From positions 1,116,001 to 1,180,000 of the forward strand of contig NZ_JAWJEJ010000001.1 of NCBI RefSeq assembly GCF_032911445.1: a DNA stretch of 64,000 nucleotides. Reading direction: 5' to 3'. Source of the stretch: Sphingomonas sp. HF-S4. GTDB taxonomy: Bacteria; Pseudomonadota; Alphaproteobacteria; Sphingomonadales; Sphingomonadaceae. Below the pieces are notes generated by a model. That model worked only from the letters and a program-made list of their open reading frames with translations, searched no databases and was not told the DNA's origin. Shown here piece after piece: positions 9,851 through 18,980 of the stretch. Position numbers and translations under genes: made by a program. The stretch's first letter is position 1. Every line of letters begins with the position of its first letter.

Positions 9851-10062
9851 TCACGCAAAGGTGCGAAGACGCGAAGAAGGTTTTTGCGCGCAGAGGCGCA
9901 GAGGACGCAGAGATTGCCTGGGCCGCCCCGTCTCGCGCCAGCGAGACGCCATATCTCGATCTAGCCGCATGAGAGCCGCTCCGCGGCATTCGGGGTCCGC
10001 GCCCTCTGCGTCCTCTTCGCCTCTGCGCGCACATTTCTTAGCGTCTTCGCGCCTTTGCGTGA
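9851..10062. repeat. Long imperfect inverted repeat with about 62-base arms
   Basis: The left arm (9851-9913) and the reverse complement of the right arm (10001-10062) match at nearly every position, starting TCACGCAAAGG(T/C)GCGAAGACG and ending GCAGAGGACGCAGAG. The arms are built of short periodic units (GCAAAGG, GCGAAGA, GCAGAGG). The 87-base centre holds a smaller perfect hairpin CGTCTCGC-GCCA-GCGAGACG at 9929-9948. It occupies the 309-base gap between the radical SAM gene stop and the aminopeptidase start, and nothing else is seen in the gap. Transcribed leftward, it would form a large stem-loop in the aminopeptidase leader region or the radical SAM 3' end. Confidence 0.9.
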
Positions 10063-10084
10063 ACAATTTCACTTTTCACAGAGC

Positions 10085-11155
10085 CTAGAACAACTCCCCC
10101 TGCGGCCCAGCCGGCGGCCGGAACAGGTCGGTCCGCAGCCGCATCCGTTCGCCATCCAGTCCGAAGCGCTTCGCCGCGATATGAAACCGCGTCCGCAGCA
10201 GCTCCGCCCACGGCCCTTGCCCCTTCATCCGCGTATGGAAATTGGGATCGTTGTCACGCCCGCCGCGGATCGACTGGATCACTGCCATCACCTTGCCCGC
10301 GCGATCGGGGAAATGCGTTTCCAGCCAGGCGCGGAACAGCGGTGCCACTTCGTGCGGCAGCCGCACCGGCAGGAAAAACGCCCCGCGCGCGCCGGCTTCC
10401 GCCGCTGCCTCCAGAATATGTTCGATCTCGTGGTCGGTCACCGCCGGGATCACCGGTGCCATCGAAACGAACACGGGCACCCCCGCATCGGCCAGCCTGC
10501 GCACCGCCGCGAGCCGCTTGGCCGGGGAGGGGGCACGCGGCTCGACCGTCATGGCCACGCGCGGCTCGAGCGAGGTGATCGACAGCATCACCGCCGCCAG
10601 CCCCTTCGTCGCCATCGGCGCGAGCAGGTCGAGATCGCGCGTCACCCGGTCGGACTTGGTGGTGATGGTGATCGGGTGATTGCACTCGGCGAGCACTTCG
10701 ATGCACCCCCGCGTGATCCGCCACTCGCGTTCGATCGGCTGATAGGGATCGGTGTTGGTCCCGAATGCGATGGGCTTGCAGACATAGCCGCGCTTGCCCA
10801 GTTCGGCACGCAGCAGCGCCGGCGCATCGGGCTTGGCGAACAGCCGCGTTTCGAAATCGAGCCCCGGCGACAGGTCGTGATAGGCGTGGCTCGGCCGCGC
10901 GAAGCAATAGATGCAGCCATGCTCGCACCCGCGATAGGGGTTCACCGATCGATCGAAGGCGATGTCGGGCGAATGGTTGCGCGTCAGGATCGTCCTGGGC
11001 TTTTCGATCGTCACCGTCGTGCGCAGCGGCGGCAATTCGCCGTCGACCGTGTTGCGATCGTCGAGCCAGTCGCCATCGGCCTCGCGTTCGGGCAGGTTGA
11101 AGCGCGCGCTTTCCCGGTTGAGCGTCGCGCCGCGAATGGCTCGAGTCTTTGCCAT
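10085..11155 (-). CDS. PA0069-family radical SAM protein
   Basis: A 356-residue radical SAM protein that resembles the SplB-related PA0069/Rv2578c group. The [4Fe-4S] cluster motif is C-x3-C-x2-C in YRGCEHGCIYCFARPSH near residue 80. Other group features are the N-terminal RGATLNRESARFNLPERE segment, the D-R-x-V-N-P-Y-R-G-C block, and a FGTNTDPYQPIER region in the TIM barrel. No spore-photoproduct role is implied; the function of this branch is not established. ATG 11155 is used; the gene diverges from a VOC-fold gene 53 bases away. Confidence 0.88.
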   Translation of the reverse strand: MAKTRAIRGATLNRESARFNLPEREADGDWLDDRNTVDGELPPLRTTVTIEKPRTILTRNHSPDIAFDRSVNPYRGCEHGCIYCFARPSHAYHDLSPGLDFETRLFAKPDAPALLRAELGKRGYVCKPIAFGTNTDPYQPIEREWRITRGCIEVLAECNHPITITTKSDRVTRDLDLLAPMATKGLAAVMLSITSLEPRVAMTVEPRAPSPAKRLAAVRRLADAGVPVFVSMAPVIPAVTDHEIEHILEAAAEAGARGAFFLPVRLPHEVAPLFRAWLETHFPDRAGKVMAVIQSIRGGRDNDPNFHTRMKGQGPWAELLRTRFHIAAKRFGLDGERMRLRTDLFRPPAGPQGELF

Positions 11156-11208
11156 TGCGCGATGCTAGGCGCAGCGCTAGAACATATCAAGAACAACCGG
11201 AGGATTTG

Positions 11209-11553
11209 ATGGCCAAGCTCAACTATGTCGAACTGCCCGTAGGCGCCGTGGCGCCGGTGCGCGATTTCTATGCCCAGGCATTCGGCTTGTCGTTCACCGA
11301 TTATGGTCCGTCTTATGCTGCGAACGAAGGCGGCGACGTGGCGCTGGGTCTCAACGGCAATGAGGGCGGCGATGCGATCCCCGCGATCCTGCCGCTGTTC
11401 GAAGTCGACGACCTCGAAGCTACGCTCGCCGGCGTCACCGCGGCGGGCGGCGAAATCACCGTCCCGATCTTCGCCTTCCCCGGCGGCCGGCGCTTCCACT
11501 TCCGCGATCCGGGCGGCAACGTGCTCGGCGCCTTCGTCAACGAACCCCAATAG
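11209..11553 (+). CDS. VOC-superfamily (glyoxalase-like) protein
   Basis: A 114-residue protein with two beta-alpha-beta-beta-beta units of the vicinal oxygen chelate fold. The start MAKLNYVELPV leads into the FYAQAFGLSF helix, and the C-terminus reads FHFRDPGGNVLGAF, the classic VOC ending with a metal-ligand-like position. A GGAGG ribosome site lies seven bases before ATG 11209. Substrate unknown: VOC proteins include glyoxalases, dioxygenases and resistance proteins, and nothing here is specific. Confidence 0.85.
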   Translation: MAKLNYVELPVGAVAPVRDFYAQAFGLSFTDYGPSYAANEGGDVALGLNGNEGGDAIPAILPLFEVDDLEATLAGVTAAGGEITVPIFAFPGGRRFHFRDPGGNVLGAFVNEPQ

Positions 11554-11614
11554 CCCGATTGCGGCGGCGCGGCGGGCTGGTAAGTTCGCCGCGCAACTCG
11601 GGGGAATCAAACCA

Positions 11615-12130
11615 ATGCGTTCGTACCTTCTCGCCGCCGCGGCGCTTTCCGCGTTCTGTCTCGCCGCGCCAGCTGCGGCTGAGGACAAGACCCCGTGCGG
11701 CGCGGGGCTGGTCTGCGCGAGCAACCCGCAGACCGTGATGGCCGCGATGGAGAAGGCCAAGCTCGCGCCCAAGCTCGACAAGGACACCGATGGCGATCCG
11801 ATGATCTCGAGCGAGGAATCGACCTACAATTTCGACGTCTTCTTTTATGGCTGCAAGGAGCACAAGAACTGCGATTCGCTTCGCTTGCAGTCGGATTTCG
11901 AGAAGGCGCCGGAGAACACGGCGGAGTTTGCCAACAAGTGGAACAAGAAGAAACGTTTTCTCCAGGCCTTTGTCCGCGACAATGGCGAATTCGGCGTCGC
12001 TTATGACGTCGCAACGATCGGCGGGCTCACCCCGGCTAACTTCGCCGACATACTCGACTGGTGGAACTCGCAGCTCGACGAGCTGGGGACGTTCTTCCAG
12101 GAGGAAATTCCGAGCATGAAGGCGAAGTAA
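11615..12130 (+). CDS. Exported YbjN-domain-like protein
   Basis: A 171-residue protein with a signal peptide (MRSYLLAAAALSAFCLAAPAAA, cut before EDK). The mature part carries a CxxGLVC pair (CGAGLVC) and a segment reading STYNFDVFFYGCKEHKNCDSL that resembles the YbjN sensory-domain fold, followed by NKWNKKKRFLQAFVRDNGEFGVAYDV. Four cysteines in the exported part could form disulfides. Such proteins are common in sphingomonads; the role is unknown. It lies 61 bases after the VOC gene and may share its transcript. Confidence 0.75.
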   Translation: MRSYLLAAAALSAFCLAAPAAAEDKTPCGAGLVCASNPQTVMAAMEKAKLAPKLDKDTDGDPMISSEESTYNFDVFFYGCKEHKNCDSLRLQSDFEKAPENTAEFANKWNKKKRFLQAFVRDNGEFGVAYDVATIGGLTPANFADILDWWNSQLDELGTFFQEEIPSMKAK

Positions 12131-12160
12131 GCGGCAAAGGAAGCATTGGCCGTCAAAATA

Positions 12161-12312
12161 TTCCCTTCCCTGAAAGGGAGGGGTTAGGGGTGGGTTTAGC
12201 GGCGGGCAGGGCTCGATGCCCTGGCCAGCGCTTGGATGCTGGGCGAAAGAGTCTTGATGGCGCGCAGACGCGCGCGCCCACCCCCGGCCCCTCCCTACTT
12301 TGCAGGGAGGGG
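12161..12312. repeat. Family A palindromic repeat pair
   Basis: TTCCCTGAAAGGGAGGGG with GTTAGGGGTGGG on the left, and CCCACCCCCGGCCCCTCCC...GCAGGGAGGGG on the right, in opposite orientation around about 80 bases that contain CGCGCAGACGCGCGC. It fills the gap between the convergent YbjN-like gene and moaB. Confidence 0.8.
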
Positions 12313-12326
12313 AATTGCCAGAGGCT

Positions 12327-12854
12327 CTACCGCTCCATCAACCGCGGCATCAGCTCGACGAAGTTGCACGGCTTGTGCCGGATATCGAGCTGGCTCGCGA
12401 GGATCCCGTCCCAGGCATCGGTGACCGCGCCGGTCGAGCCCGGCAGCGCGAAGATATAGGTGCCCCGCGCCACCCCCGCGGTCGCGCGCGACTGGATCGT
12501 CGAGGTGCCGATCGTCTGATAGCTCAGCCAGCGGAACAGCTCGCCGAAGCCGGGGATTTCCTTGTCCCACACCCGCGCCAGCGCCTCGGGGGTGATGTCG
12601 CGCCCGGTCACGCCGGTGCCGCCGGTGGTAAGGATCACATCGACCTCCGGATCGTCGATCCAGGCATGCAGCCGGCTGACGATCACCTCGACATCGTCGC
12701 GGACGATCCCGCGCTCGGCAAGCGCGTGCCCCGCGCTCGTCAGCCGCTCGACCAGCCGGTCGCCCGAACGGTCGTCGGCCAGGGTCCGCGTGTCGGAAAC
12801 CGTGAGCACCGCGATCCGGACCGGCCGGAACGCGATGGTCTCGTCAATTGCCAC
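12327..12854 (-). CDS. moaB: Molybdenum cofactor biosynthesis protein B (MoaB/MogA fold)
   Basis: A molybdopterin-binding MogA/MoaB-type protein acting in the adenylation or metal-insertion branch of molybdenum cofactor synthesis. Motifs are VLTVSDTR near the N-terminus, the molybdopterin site [11 protein letters not shown] near residue 80, and [11 protein letters not shown] near the C-terminus. The start is taken as GTG 12854, giving M(V)AIDETIAF; a TTG six bases upstream is also possible. The start overlaps the end of the lytic transglycosylase gene by 11 bases, so the glycosylase-like gene, transglycosylase and moaB are probably co-transcribed. No other Mo-cofactor gene is nearby. Confidence 0.9.
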   Translation of the reverse strand: MAIDETIAFRPVRIAVLTVSDTRTLADDRSGDRLVERLTSAGHALAERGIVRDDVEVIVSRLHAWIDDPEVDVILTTGGTGVTGRDITPEALARVWDKEIPGFGELFRWLSYQTIGTSTIQSRATAGVARGTYIFALPGSTGAVTDAWDGILASQLDIRHKPCNFVELMPRLMER

Positions 12855-14643
12855 CCGCAACCTGCGTCGTGGCGGGCAGGTGGCGCGGTGCGATCGACGC
12901 GGTCATCTTGACCGCCTTGGCGCCCGGCAGCCCGGGGAAGCGCGGCCACAGCCCCTGGGTCAGCGCCGAACGGCTCGCCGAGGCGCGGCCTTCCTGATTC
13001 TCGTACATCCAGTAGTTGCGCAGCACGGTCATCACATAGCCGCGCGTCTCCCAATAGGGGATGCTCTCGATATAGAGCAGCGGGTCGCCATTGTCCTTCG
13101 ACATGCTGTTCCACGCCGTCACCGGAGTCGGCCCGGCATTGTACGCGGCGATCACCTTGGGCAGCAGCCCGCCGGTAAAGGGCTGGTCGCGCAGCTGCTC
13201 GAGATAGGACTGGCCGATCTCCATGTTGACCGACGGCTTGGTCAGGTCGCTCGCGGCATAGGTCACGCCCTGGCGGCGGCCGACATCGATCGCCGCGCCG
13301 GTCTTGACCTGCATCAGCCCCATCGCGCCCGCGGCGCTGCGGACTTCGGCATTGAACCGCGACTCCTGCAGCGTATGTGCGAACACCAGCGCCTTGTCGA
13401 CGCGCCAGCCACCCGCGGGCGTCCAATTGGGCGAGGGATAGCGCGCCTGGATCAGCGGCTTGGCGCCGGCCGGGCCGTTGTGCGACAGCCAGAGCTGGGT
13501 CGCGGCAAGATTGAGCCGGCCGGCGAGGCGGCTGAGCGCGGCATGGTCACCGGGGGTGCAGAACCGGGCCTGGTGGCGCAGCACGTCGTTGGCGAGGCTG
13601 TCCTCGCCGATCTCGGTCAGCGCCGCGGCGACGCGGACGTTCGGCCGGCGTTCAAGCGCGCGCCAGTCCTCGGCGACGAAGCGGTCGCTCTTGCCCGGCT
13701 TTTCCTGGATGCCGAGCTGCGCCTTGGCGAGCAGCCCGTAATAGGTCTCGCCATATTGCGCCGCGGCCTTCAGCCGGGTGCTGACCTTTTCGGGCCGGCC
13801 GCACGCCATGTCGGCGCGCGATGCCCAATAGAAGCCCGCCGAGCGCAGCTCGGTATCGGTGGCGCGGGTAGCGACGCGCTCGAACGAATCCGCCGATGCG
13901 TGGCAGTCGCCCTGCCGCCAGGTCGCGAGCCCGGCGACCCAGTCGGCCTGGCCTACCCAGCTGCCGGTGCCCAGCTGCGCCTTCTCGGCCATGCGCCGCG
14001 CATTGGCGTCGTCGCCGGCCACATAATAAATCCACGCGACCTTCTGCTGCCATTCGGTCAGCGCGTCGGGGGTAAGGTCGGCGGCGAACTTGCCGACCAC
14101 CGCTTCGGCCGAGACGCCGTCATCGGCCTTGACGAAGGGCTGGATCTCGATCGCGACCGAGATCGCGGCATTGTCGCTCTTGATCGATCGTGCGCGCTGG
14201 CGGACCGGCGCGGCATCGAACCAGATCAGCCGCTGGGCGGCGGGGAGCGAGGGCGTGTTCATCGCGCCGCGCGCCTTGGCCATGCGGACGAGCTGCTCGG
14301 CCTGGGGCAGATCGGGCGCCTCGCTGAGCAGCGCAAGGATCGGCGCCAGATCGACCTTCGGGCTCTTGGCGGCGGTGTAGAGCTGGGCCTTGGCGATCGC
14401 GTGGAGCGGCCCCGGCTTCATCGAATCGAGCTGGAGCTGCGCGTCGGCCCATTGCTGGCTGCGGATCGCCGCGAACACCTTCCGGTATCCGGCGCGCTGC
14501 TCGGAATCGAGCTGGTCGGGAATGCCCGCGCCGCGCTCGGCCGCCGCGGAGGCGCCACGGTTACTGTCGGCAACGTCGTCGTCGGCATGGGCCGCGACGG
14601 GGAGCGCGAGCAGCGCCGCGGCAAGGATGGTACGCTTGATCAC
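12844..14643 (-). CDS. Soluble lytic murein transglycosylase (Slt70-like)
   Basis: Periplasmic enzyme cleaving the MurNAc-GlcNAc bond of peptidoglycan to anhydro-muropeptides. The signal peptide is [20 protein letters not shown]. Residues about 40-400 are an alpha-helical superhelix (U/L-domain-like), and the SLT catalytic domain occupies about 415-560. The catalytic glutamate is in HTLQESRFN (near 427), followed by [13 protein letters not shown] and [10 protein letters not shown]. At 599 residues it is close to E. coli Slt. It starts in the stop of the preceding glycosylase-like gene (ATGA). Confidence 0.92.
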   Translation of the reverse strand: MIKRTILAAALLALPVAAHADDDVADSNRGASAAAERGAGIPDQLDSEQRAGYRKVFAAIRSQQWADAQLQLDSMKPGPLHAIAKAQLYTAAKSPKVDLAPILALLSEAPDLPQAEQLVRMAKARGAMNTPSLPAAQRLIWFDAAPVRQRARSIKSDNAAISVAIEIQPFVKADDGVSAEAVVGKFAADLTPDALTEWQQKVAWIYYVAGDDANARRMAEKAQLGTGSWVGQADWVAGLATWRQGDCHASADSFERVATRATDTELRSAGFYWASRADMACGRPEKVSTRLKAAAQYGETYYGLLAKAQLGIQEKPGKSDRFVAEDWRALERRPNVRVAAALTEIGEDSLANDVLRHQARFCTPGDHAALSRLAGRLNLAATQLWLSHNGPAGAKPLIQARYPSPNWTPAGGWRVDKALVFAHTLQESRFNAEVRSAAGAMGLMQVKTGAAIDVGRRQGVTYAASDLTKPSVNMEIGQSYLEQLRDQPFTGGLLPKVIAAYNAGPTPVTAWNSMSKDNGDPLLYIESIPYWETRGYVMTVLRNYWMYENQEGRASASRSALTQGLWPRFPGLPGAKAVKMTASIAPRHLPATTQVAGGN

Positions 14644-15365
14644 TCGGTCGTTCCCCGGCTCAACAGCAGTAGGTGCTTCCAGGCTTCGCGCTTCACTGCC
14701 GGCCGCTCGAGGAGCCAGCGCGGGTGATAGCTCACGGCCGCCCGCGTCATCGCACCAAACTGGTTAATGTCGCGTAAACTATCGCTCGGCGGCCATCCGT
14801 CCGTCGTGTCCAGCACACGGCTCGCCGATTGCCCCAGCAAAAACAACGCCTTGGGCTGGAGCAGGCCAAGATGGTGCCGCGCCAGCTCGATCAGCCGCGG
14901 TTCGTCTTCGGGCGCGATCCGCCCGGTCAGCGGCCGCGCGAATGCGATCGGCACGACATGCACCGATTCGCGGCTCCGGCCCACCGCGGCGAGCATCTTG
15001 TCGAGCAGCCGCCCGGCTGGTCCGGAGAGCAGAACGTCCGAATCATCGGCCTCGGGAACGTCGGTCACCACCACCCATTCGGCGTCGACCGGCCCGGTCG
15101 GGGCGAAGAATCGCGTATGCCATCCTGCCTCGGGGGCGGAATCGCCTGACCGCCAGGCGAGGAAAGCGTCAATTGTTTCGGGGAGCGTTTCGACGACCGG
15201 TTCCGCTACGGCATCGGCGGCGAGGGCGGCCGGGGCGGGCGGCGGCGTCCGCGCCAGCCAGTCGCGCACCTCGTCCTCGACGAGCATGTCGACCCCGGCG
15301 TCACGCCACCATTCGAGTGCGCTCGCTGCCAGCTTCTGCCAGTCCTGAACCGGTTCCCCTCCCAT
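14640..15365 (-). CDS. Uracil-DNA glycosylase family-like protein lacking cysteines
   Basis: A 241-residue protein related to family 4 uracil-DNA glycosylases. Family signs are SGPAGRLLDKMLAAVG after the first beta-strand, VHVVPIAFARPLTGR in the place of the usual N-C-V-K-x-R-P block, KALFLLGQSASRVL, and the C-terminal SYHPRWLLERPAVKREAW motif with the conserved HP. Canonical family 4 enzymes bind [4Fe-4S] through four cysteines, yet this protein contains none. The acidic catalytic GE-x-P motif is also unclear. Activity is therefore uncertain. ATG 15365 is chosen; an in-frame ATG at 15419 would extend it. Heads a leftward group with slt and moaB. Confidence 0.75.
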   Translation of the reverse strand: MGGEPVQDWQKLAASALEWWRDAGVDMLVEDEVRDWLARTPPPAPAALAADAVAEPVVETLPETIDAFLAWRSGDSAPEAGWHTRFFAPTGPVDAEWVVVTDVPEADDSDVLLSGPAGRLLDKMLAAVGRSRESVHVVPIAFARPLTGRIAPEDEPRLIELARHHLGLLQPKALFLLGQSASRVLDTTDGWPPSDSLRDINQFGAMTRAAVSYHPRWLLERPAVKREAWKHLLLLSRGTTE

Positions 15366-15496
15366 ATCTGGTCTTTGAATCCTTGTTGACGCCGCGGTCA
15401 ATCTGCCGCCAATCGGCAAGCAGACGGGACGTTGCGGAACCGCGACGACAGGCGCTGCGCTTCGTCCCCTAGAGAAGATCGCAAGGGATTACGAGG

Positions 15497-17152
15497 ATGA
15501 GCGAACGAGAGTCGATGCCGTATGACGTCGTGATCGTCGGCGCGGGCCCATCGGGGCTCGCTGCGGCGATCCGGCTCAAGCAGCTGGCGGCGGAGGCCGG
15601 GAGCGAGCTGTCGGTGTGCATCCTCGAAAAGGGCTCCGAGGTCGGCGCGCACATCCTGTCGGGCGCGGTGGTCGATCCGCGCGCGCTCGACGAACTCCTC
15701 CCCGATTGGCGCGACCAGGATTGCCCGCTCGCGCGCACTCCGGTGACCGAAAACCACCACTGGATCCTCAGCGAAAAGGGCAAGTCGAGCTTCCCCGAAT
15801 TCCTCACGCCGCCCTTTCTCCACAACAAGGGCACCTATACCGGCTCGCTCGGCAACCTCTGCCGCTGGCTCGCCGCCAGGGCCGAGGAATTGGGCGTCGA
15901 GATCTTCCCCGGCTTCGCCGCTGCCGAGATCCTCTACAACGAAGATGGCAGCGTGAAGGGCGTCGCCACCGGCGACATGGGCGTCGCCCGTGACGGCACC
16001 CACAAGCCCGATTACCAGCCCGGGCTCGAGCTCCACGCCAAATACACCTTCTTCGGCGAAGGCGTTCGCGGCCACTTGACCAAGCAGCTCCAGCGCCAGT
16101 TCGGTCTGTGCGCCGACGCCCAGCCGCAGATCTACGGCATCGGCATCAAGGAGCTGTGGGACGTCGATCCTTCGCAGCACAAGCCCGGCAAGGTCATCCA
16201 CACCCAGGGCTGGCCGCTCAAGGAAGGCGAGTCCAACGGCGGCGGCTTCCTCTATCACCAGGCCGATGGCCAGGTCGCATTGGGCTTCGTCGTCTGGCTC
16301 AACTACAAGAACCCCTATCTCTCGCCCTTCCACGAGATGCAGCGCTGGAAGACCCATCCCGAGATCGCGAAGATCCTGAAAGGCGCCAAGCGCGTCTCCT
16401 ACGGCGCTCGCGCGATCAGCGACGGCGGCTGGCAGGCGGTCCCGAAGCTGGTGATGCCCGGCGCGGCGATCATCGGCGACAGCGCCGGCTTCCTCAACGT
16501 GCCCCGGATCAAGGGCACGCACACCTCGATGAAGTCGGGCATGATGGCCGCCGAAGCCGCCTTCGCCGCGGTTCAGGCCGGCCGCACCAGCGACGTGCTC
16601 GACGCCTATCCAGAGGCGTACGAGACCAGCTGGGTCGAGAAGGAACTGCGCGGTGTCCGCAACGTCGCGCCGCTGGTCAAGAAGTTCGGCGATACCTGGG
16701 GCACCTTGTTCGCCGGCGCGGCGATGTGGATGGAACTGGCCGGGTTGCGCTGGCCCTTCACGATGAAGCACAAGCCCGATCACGAGAGCCTGTGGCACGC
16801 CAGCCACGCCAAACCGATCGAATACCCCAAGCCCGACGGCGTGCTGACCTTCGATCGCTTGTCCTCGGTGTTCCTGTCGAACACCAATCACGAGGAGGAC
16901 CAGCCGGTCCATCTGACGCTCAAGGATCCCGATATCCCGATCGGCTACAATCTGCCCGTATACGCCGAGCCGGCCCAGCGTTACTGTCCCGCGGGTGTGT
17001 ACGAGGTCGTTGGAGAAGGCGATGGCCTGCGCTTCCAGATCAACGCGCAGAATTGCGTCCACTGCAAGACCTGCGACATCAAGGACCCCACCCAGAACAT
17101 CAACTGGGTGGTCCCCGAAGGCGGCGGCGGTCCCAATTATCCGAACATGTAG
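15497..17152 (+). CDS. Electron-transfer flavoprotein:ubiquinone oxidoreductase
   Basis: ETF-QO passes electrons from reduced ETF, fed by acyl-CoA dehydrogenases, to ubiquinone at the inner membrane. The FAD-binding GxGxxG is VVIVGAGPSGLAAAIRL (residues 10-26), followed by EKGSEVGAHILSGAV. The quinone-binding hydrophobic region lies mid-protein. The C-terminal [4Fe-4S] cluster ligands are in YCPAGVYE and NCVHCKTCDIKDPTQNINW. Length 551 matches the family. It diverges from the glycosylase-like gene. It would serve the fatty-acid and propionyl-CoA metabolism encoded elsewhere in the window. Confidence 0.96.
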   Translation: MSERESMPYDVVIVGAGPSGLAAAIRLKQLAAEAGSELSVCILEKGSEVGAHILSGAVVDPRALDELLPDWRDQDCPLARTPVTENHHWILSEKGKSSFPEFLTPPFLHNKGTYTGSLGNLCRWLAARAEELGVEIFPGFAAAEILYNEDGSVKGVATGDMGVARDGTHKPDYQPGLELHAKYTFFGEGVRGHLTKQLQRQFGLCADAQPQIYGIGIKELWDVDPSQHKPGKVIHTQGWPLKEGESNGGGFLYHQADGQVALGFVVWLNYKNPYLSPFHEMQRWKTHPEIAKILKGAKRVSYGARAISDGGWQAVPKLVMPGAAIIGDSAGFLNVPRIKGTHTSMKSGMMAAEAAFAAVQAGRTSDVLDAYPEAYETSWVEKELRGVRNVAPLVKKFGDTWGTLFAGAAMWMELAGLRWPFTMKHKPDHESLWHASHAKPIEYPKPDGVLTFDRLSSVFLSNTNHEEDQPVHLTLKDPDIPIGYNLPVYAEPAQRYCPAGVYEVVGEGDGLRFQINAQNCVHCKTCDIKDPTQNINWVVPEGGGGPNYPNM

Positions 17153-17179
17153 CTTGGATATCGATATTCAGCTTTATTT

Positions 17180-17371
17180 CCCTCGCCCCCTGCAAGGGGG
17201 AGAGGGTTGCGCAGACTTAGTCTTTGCGCAGCGAAGGCTTAGTCGGAGCTGGGTGAGGGGGGGCGGCTTCGAAGAAGCCGCGCGGCGCGTCGCGCCGCTC
17301 TACCCCTCTCCAAGCTCCGCTAGGCAGAAAGCTGCCAAGCTTCGCTATCCTCTCCCCTATCAAGGGGAGAG
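17180..17371. repeat. Family B palindromic repeat upstream of the TPR gene
   Basis: CCCTCGCCCCCTGCAAGGGG opens the element and CCTCTCCCCTATCAAGGGGA closes it. Between are GCGCAGACTTAGTC, AGCGAAGGCTTAGTCGGAGC, TGGGTGAGGG, GGCTTCGAAGAAGCC and GCGCGGCGCGTCGCGCCGC hairpins. A related copy lies at 19796. The element fills the ETF-QO/TPR gap and ends eight bases before the signal-peptide-like part of the TPR protein. Confidence 0.8.
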
Positions 17372-18980
17372 GAAGGTTTGGACTAAATTTCGATACGCCC
17401 TAGGCCTCGCGCTGCTGTTCGCGGCAGCCCCGGCAACTGCCCAGACGGCCTTCGATCCGAGCGGCTATGTCCGTGCCCGCGCCGCCGATGACGCGGGTGC
17501 CGCGCACGTCGCCGCGGCGGGCTATGCCGAGGCGCTCGCCGCCGCGCCCGACGACGCCACCGTCGCGCTGCGCGCCTATCGCCAGGCGCTCGCCGCGGGC
17601 GACTACACGCTCGCCAGCCGCGCCGGCGCGGTGCTGGTCCGGGCCGGCGGGGCGCCGCCCGACACTGCCTTGCTCGCGCTAGCAGTCGCGCTGCGCAGCG
17701 GCGACGCGGCGGGCGCGGGCCGCGCGGTCGAGGCGATCGCCCGGGGGCCCTTCGATTTCCTCGCCCCCTCGCTGCGCGCCTGGCTCGCCTTCGATCGCGG
17801 CGAGGACGGCGTCGCGCTGCTCGATGCCGCCCCCGGCGACGCGCTTGCACGCCGCTACACCCGCCGCCATCGCGCGCTGCTGCTGATCGCCGCGAAGCGC
17901 ACCGACGAGGCGATGGCCGCGCTTGCCGCCGACCTCGCCACCGCCGATCGCGACGACACGCGCATCGATGCGGCGCTGCTGCTCGCCCGCGTCGACAAGC
18001 GCGAGCCCGCCCGGCGACTGCTCGCCGCCGACCGCCCCGATTTCGAACGCCTTCGGAAAAAGCTCCCCAAGCGCACCCGGCCCGACGCCGCATTCGGCGC
18101 CTCGCGCATGTTCCTCGAACTCGCGGTCGAAGTCGCCGACGAAGAGATGGCGCAGCTCTCGATCCTGCTCACGCGCGCCGCGCTGCTGCTCGATCCGCGC
18201 GACGACCGCGCGCGCCTTTTCCTTGCCGAGGCGCTGTCGCAGGGTGGATCGCACGATCTCGCCCTCTCGATCCTCGCCGAGGTCGGCAGGCATAGCCCCT
18301 TCGTCCGCGGTGCCGCCTCAGGACGGATCGCGGTGCTGCGCCGCGCCGATCGCCTGCCCGAGGCGCTGCAACTCGCCCAGACGATGGCGCAGGGGAGCGA
18401 GGCCACCCGCGCCGATGCCGAGACGCTCGGCGACCTGCTTGCCGACCAGGGGCGCGACGATCTCGCCGCCGCGGCCTATGCCGCCGGACTCAAGGACGAA
18501 GGCGCGACCGACTGGCGGCTCCACTATCTCCACGGCCGCGCGCTCGATCGCGCCGGCCGCTGGGACGAAGCCTTGCCCGCGCTCCAGCGCGCAGTGACGC
18601 TCGGCCCCGAACAGGCGCCCGCGCTCAAATATCTCGGCACCGCCTGGATCGCCCGCGGCGAGAATCTCACCGCGGCCCAGACGCTGCTCGAACGGGCGCG
18701 ATCGCTCGCCCCCGACGATGCCGAGATCGCCGATTCGCTCGCCTGGGCCTATTACCAGCGCGGCGACGTCGCCCGCGCGCTGCCCATGCTCGAGCGCGCG
18801 GTGCGCGACGATCCCGCCGCCGCGCGCGCCAACGAGCATCTCGGCGACGCCTATTGGCGGCTCGGCCGCCACTATGAGGCGCGCTATGCGTGGCGCGCCG
18901 CCGCGCTCACTGCCGAGAACGACGCCCCCGCACGGCTCGAAGCCAAGCTCGCCAACGGATTGAAGCCGCAGCCCAATTGA
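17253..18980 (+). CDS. Exported tetratricopeptide-repeat protein (start uncertain)
   Basis: A helical TPR protein, probably periplasmic, acting as a protein-interaction scaffold. Repeats are recognisable from about 120 residues after the signal region to the end, for example LHYLHGRALDRAGRWDEAL, ADSLAWAYYQRGDVARAL and NEHLGDAYWRLGRHYEA. The hydrophobic signal-like stretch FRYALGLALLFAAAPATAQ begins at about 17388, but no ATG, GTG or TTG lies in frame just before it. The codon where one would expect ATG (17379) is TGG. The nearest in-frame starts are GTG 17253 and TTG 17154, both inside or before the repeat, so GTG 17253 is given provisionally. The stop overlaps ispE by one base (TGATG). Confidence 0.7.
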   Translation: MRGGGFEEAARRVAPLYPSPSSARQKAAKLRYPLPYQGERKVWTKFRYALGLALLFAAAPATAQTAFDPSGYVRARAADDAGAAHVAAAGYAEALAAAPDDATVALRAYRQALAAGDYTLASRAGAVLVRAGGAPPDTALLALAVALRSGDAAGAGRAVEAIARGPFDFLAPSLRAWLAFDRGEDGVALLDAAPGDALARRYTRRHRALLLIAAKRTDEAMAALAADLATADRDDTRIDAALLLARVDKREPARRLLAADRPDFERLRKKLPKRTRPDAAFGASRMFLELAVEVADEEMAQLSILLTRAALLLDPRDDRARLFLAEALSQGGSHDLALSILAEVGRHSPFVRGAASGRIAVLRRADRLPEALQLAQTMAQGSEATRADAETLGDLLADQGRDDLAAAAYAAGLKDEGATDWRLHYLHGRALDRAGRWDEALPALQRAVTLGPEQAPALKYLGTAWIARGENLTAAQTLLERARSLAPDDAEIADSLAWAYYQRGDVARALPMLERAVRDDPAAARANEHLGDAYWRLGRHYEARYAWRAAALTAENDAPARLEAKLANGLKPQPN

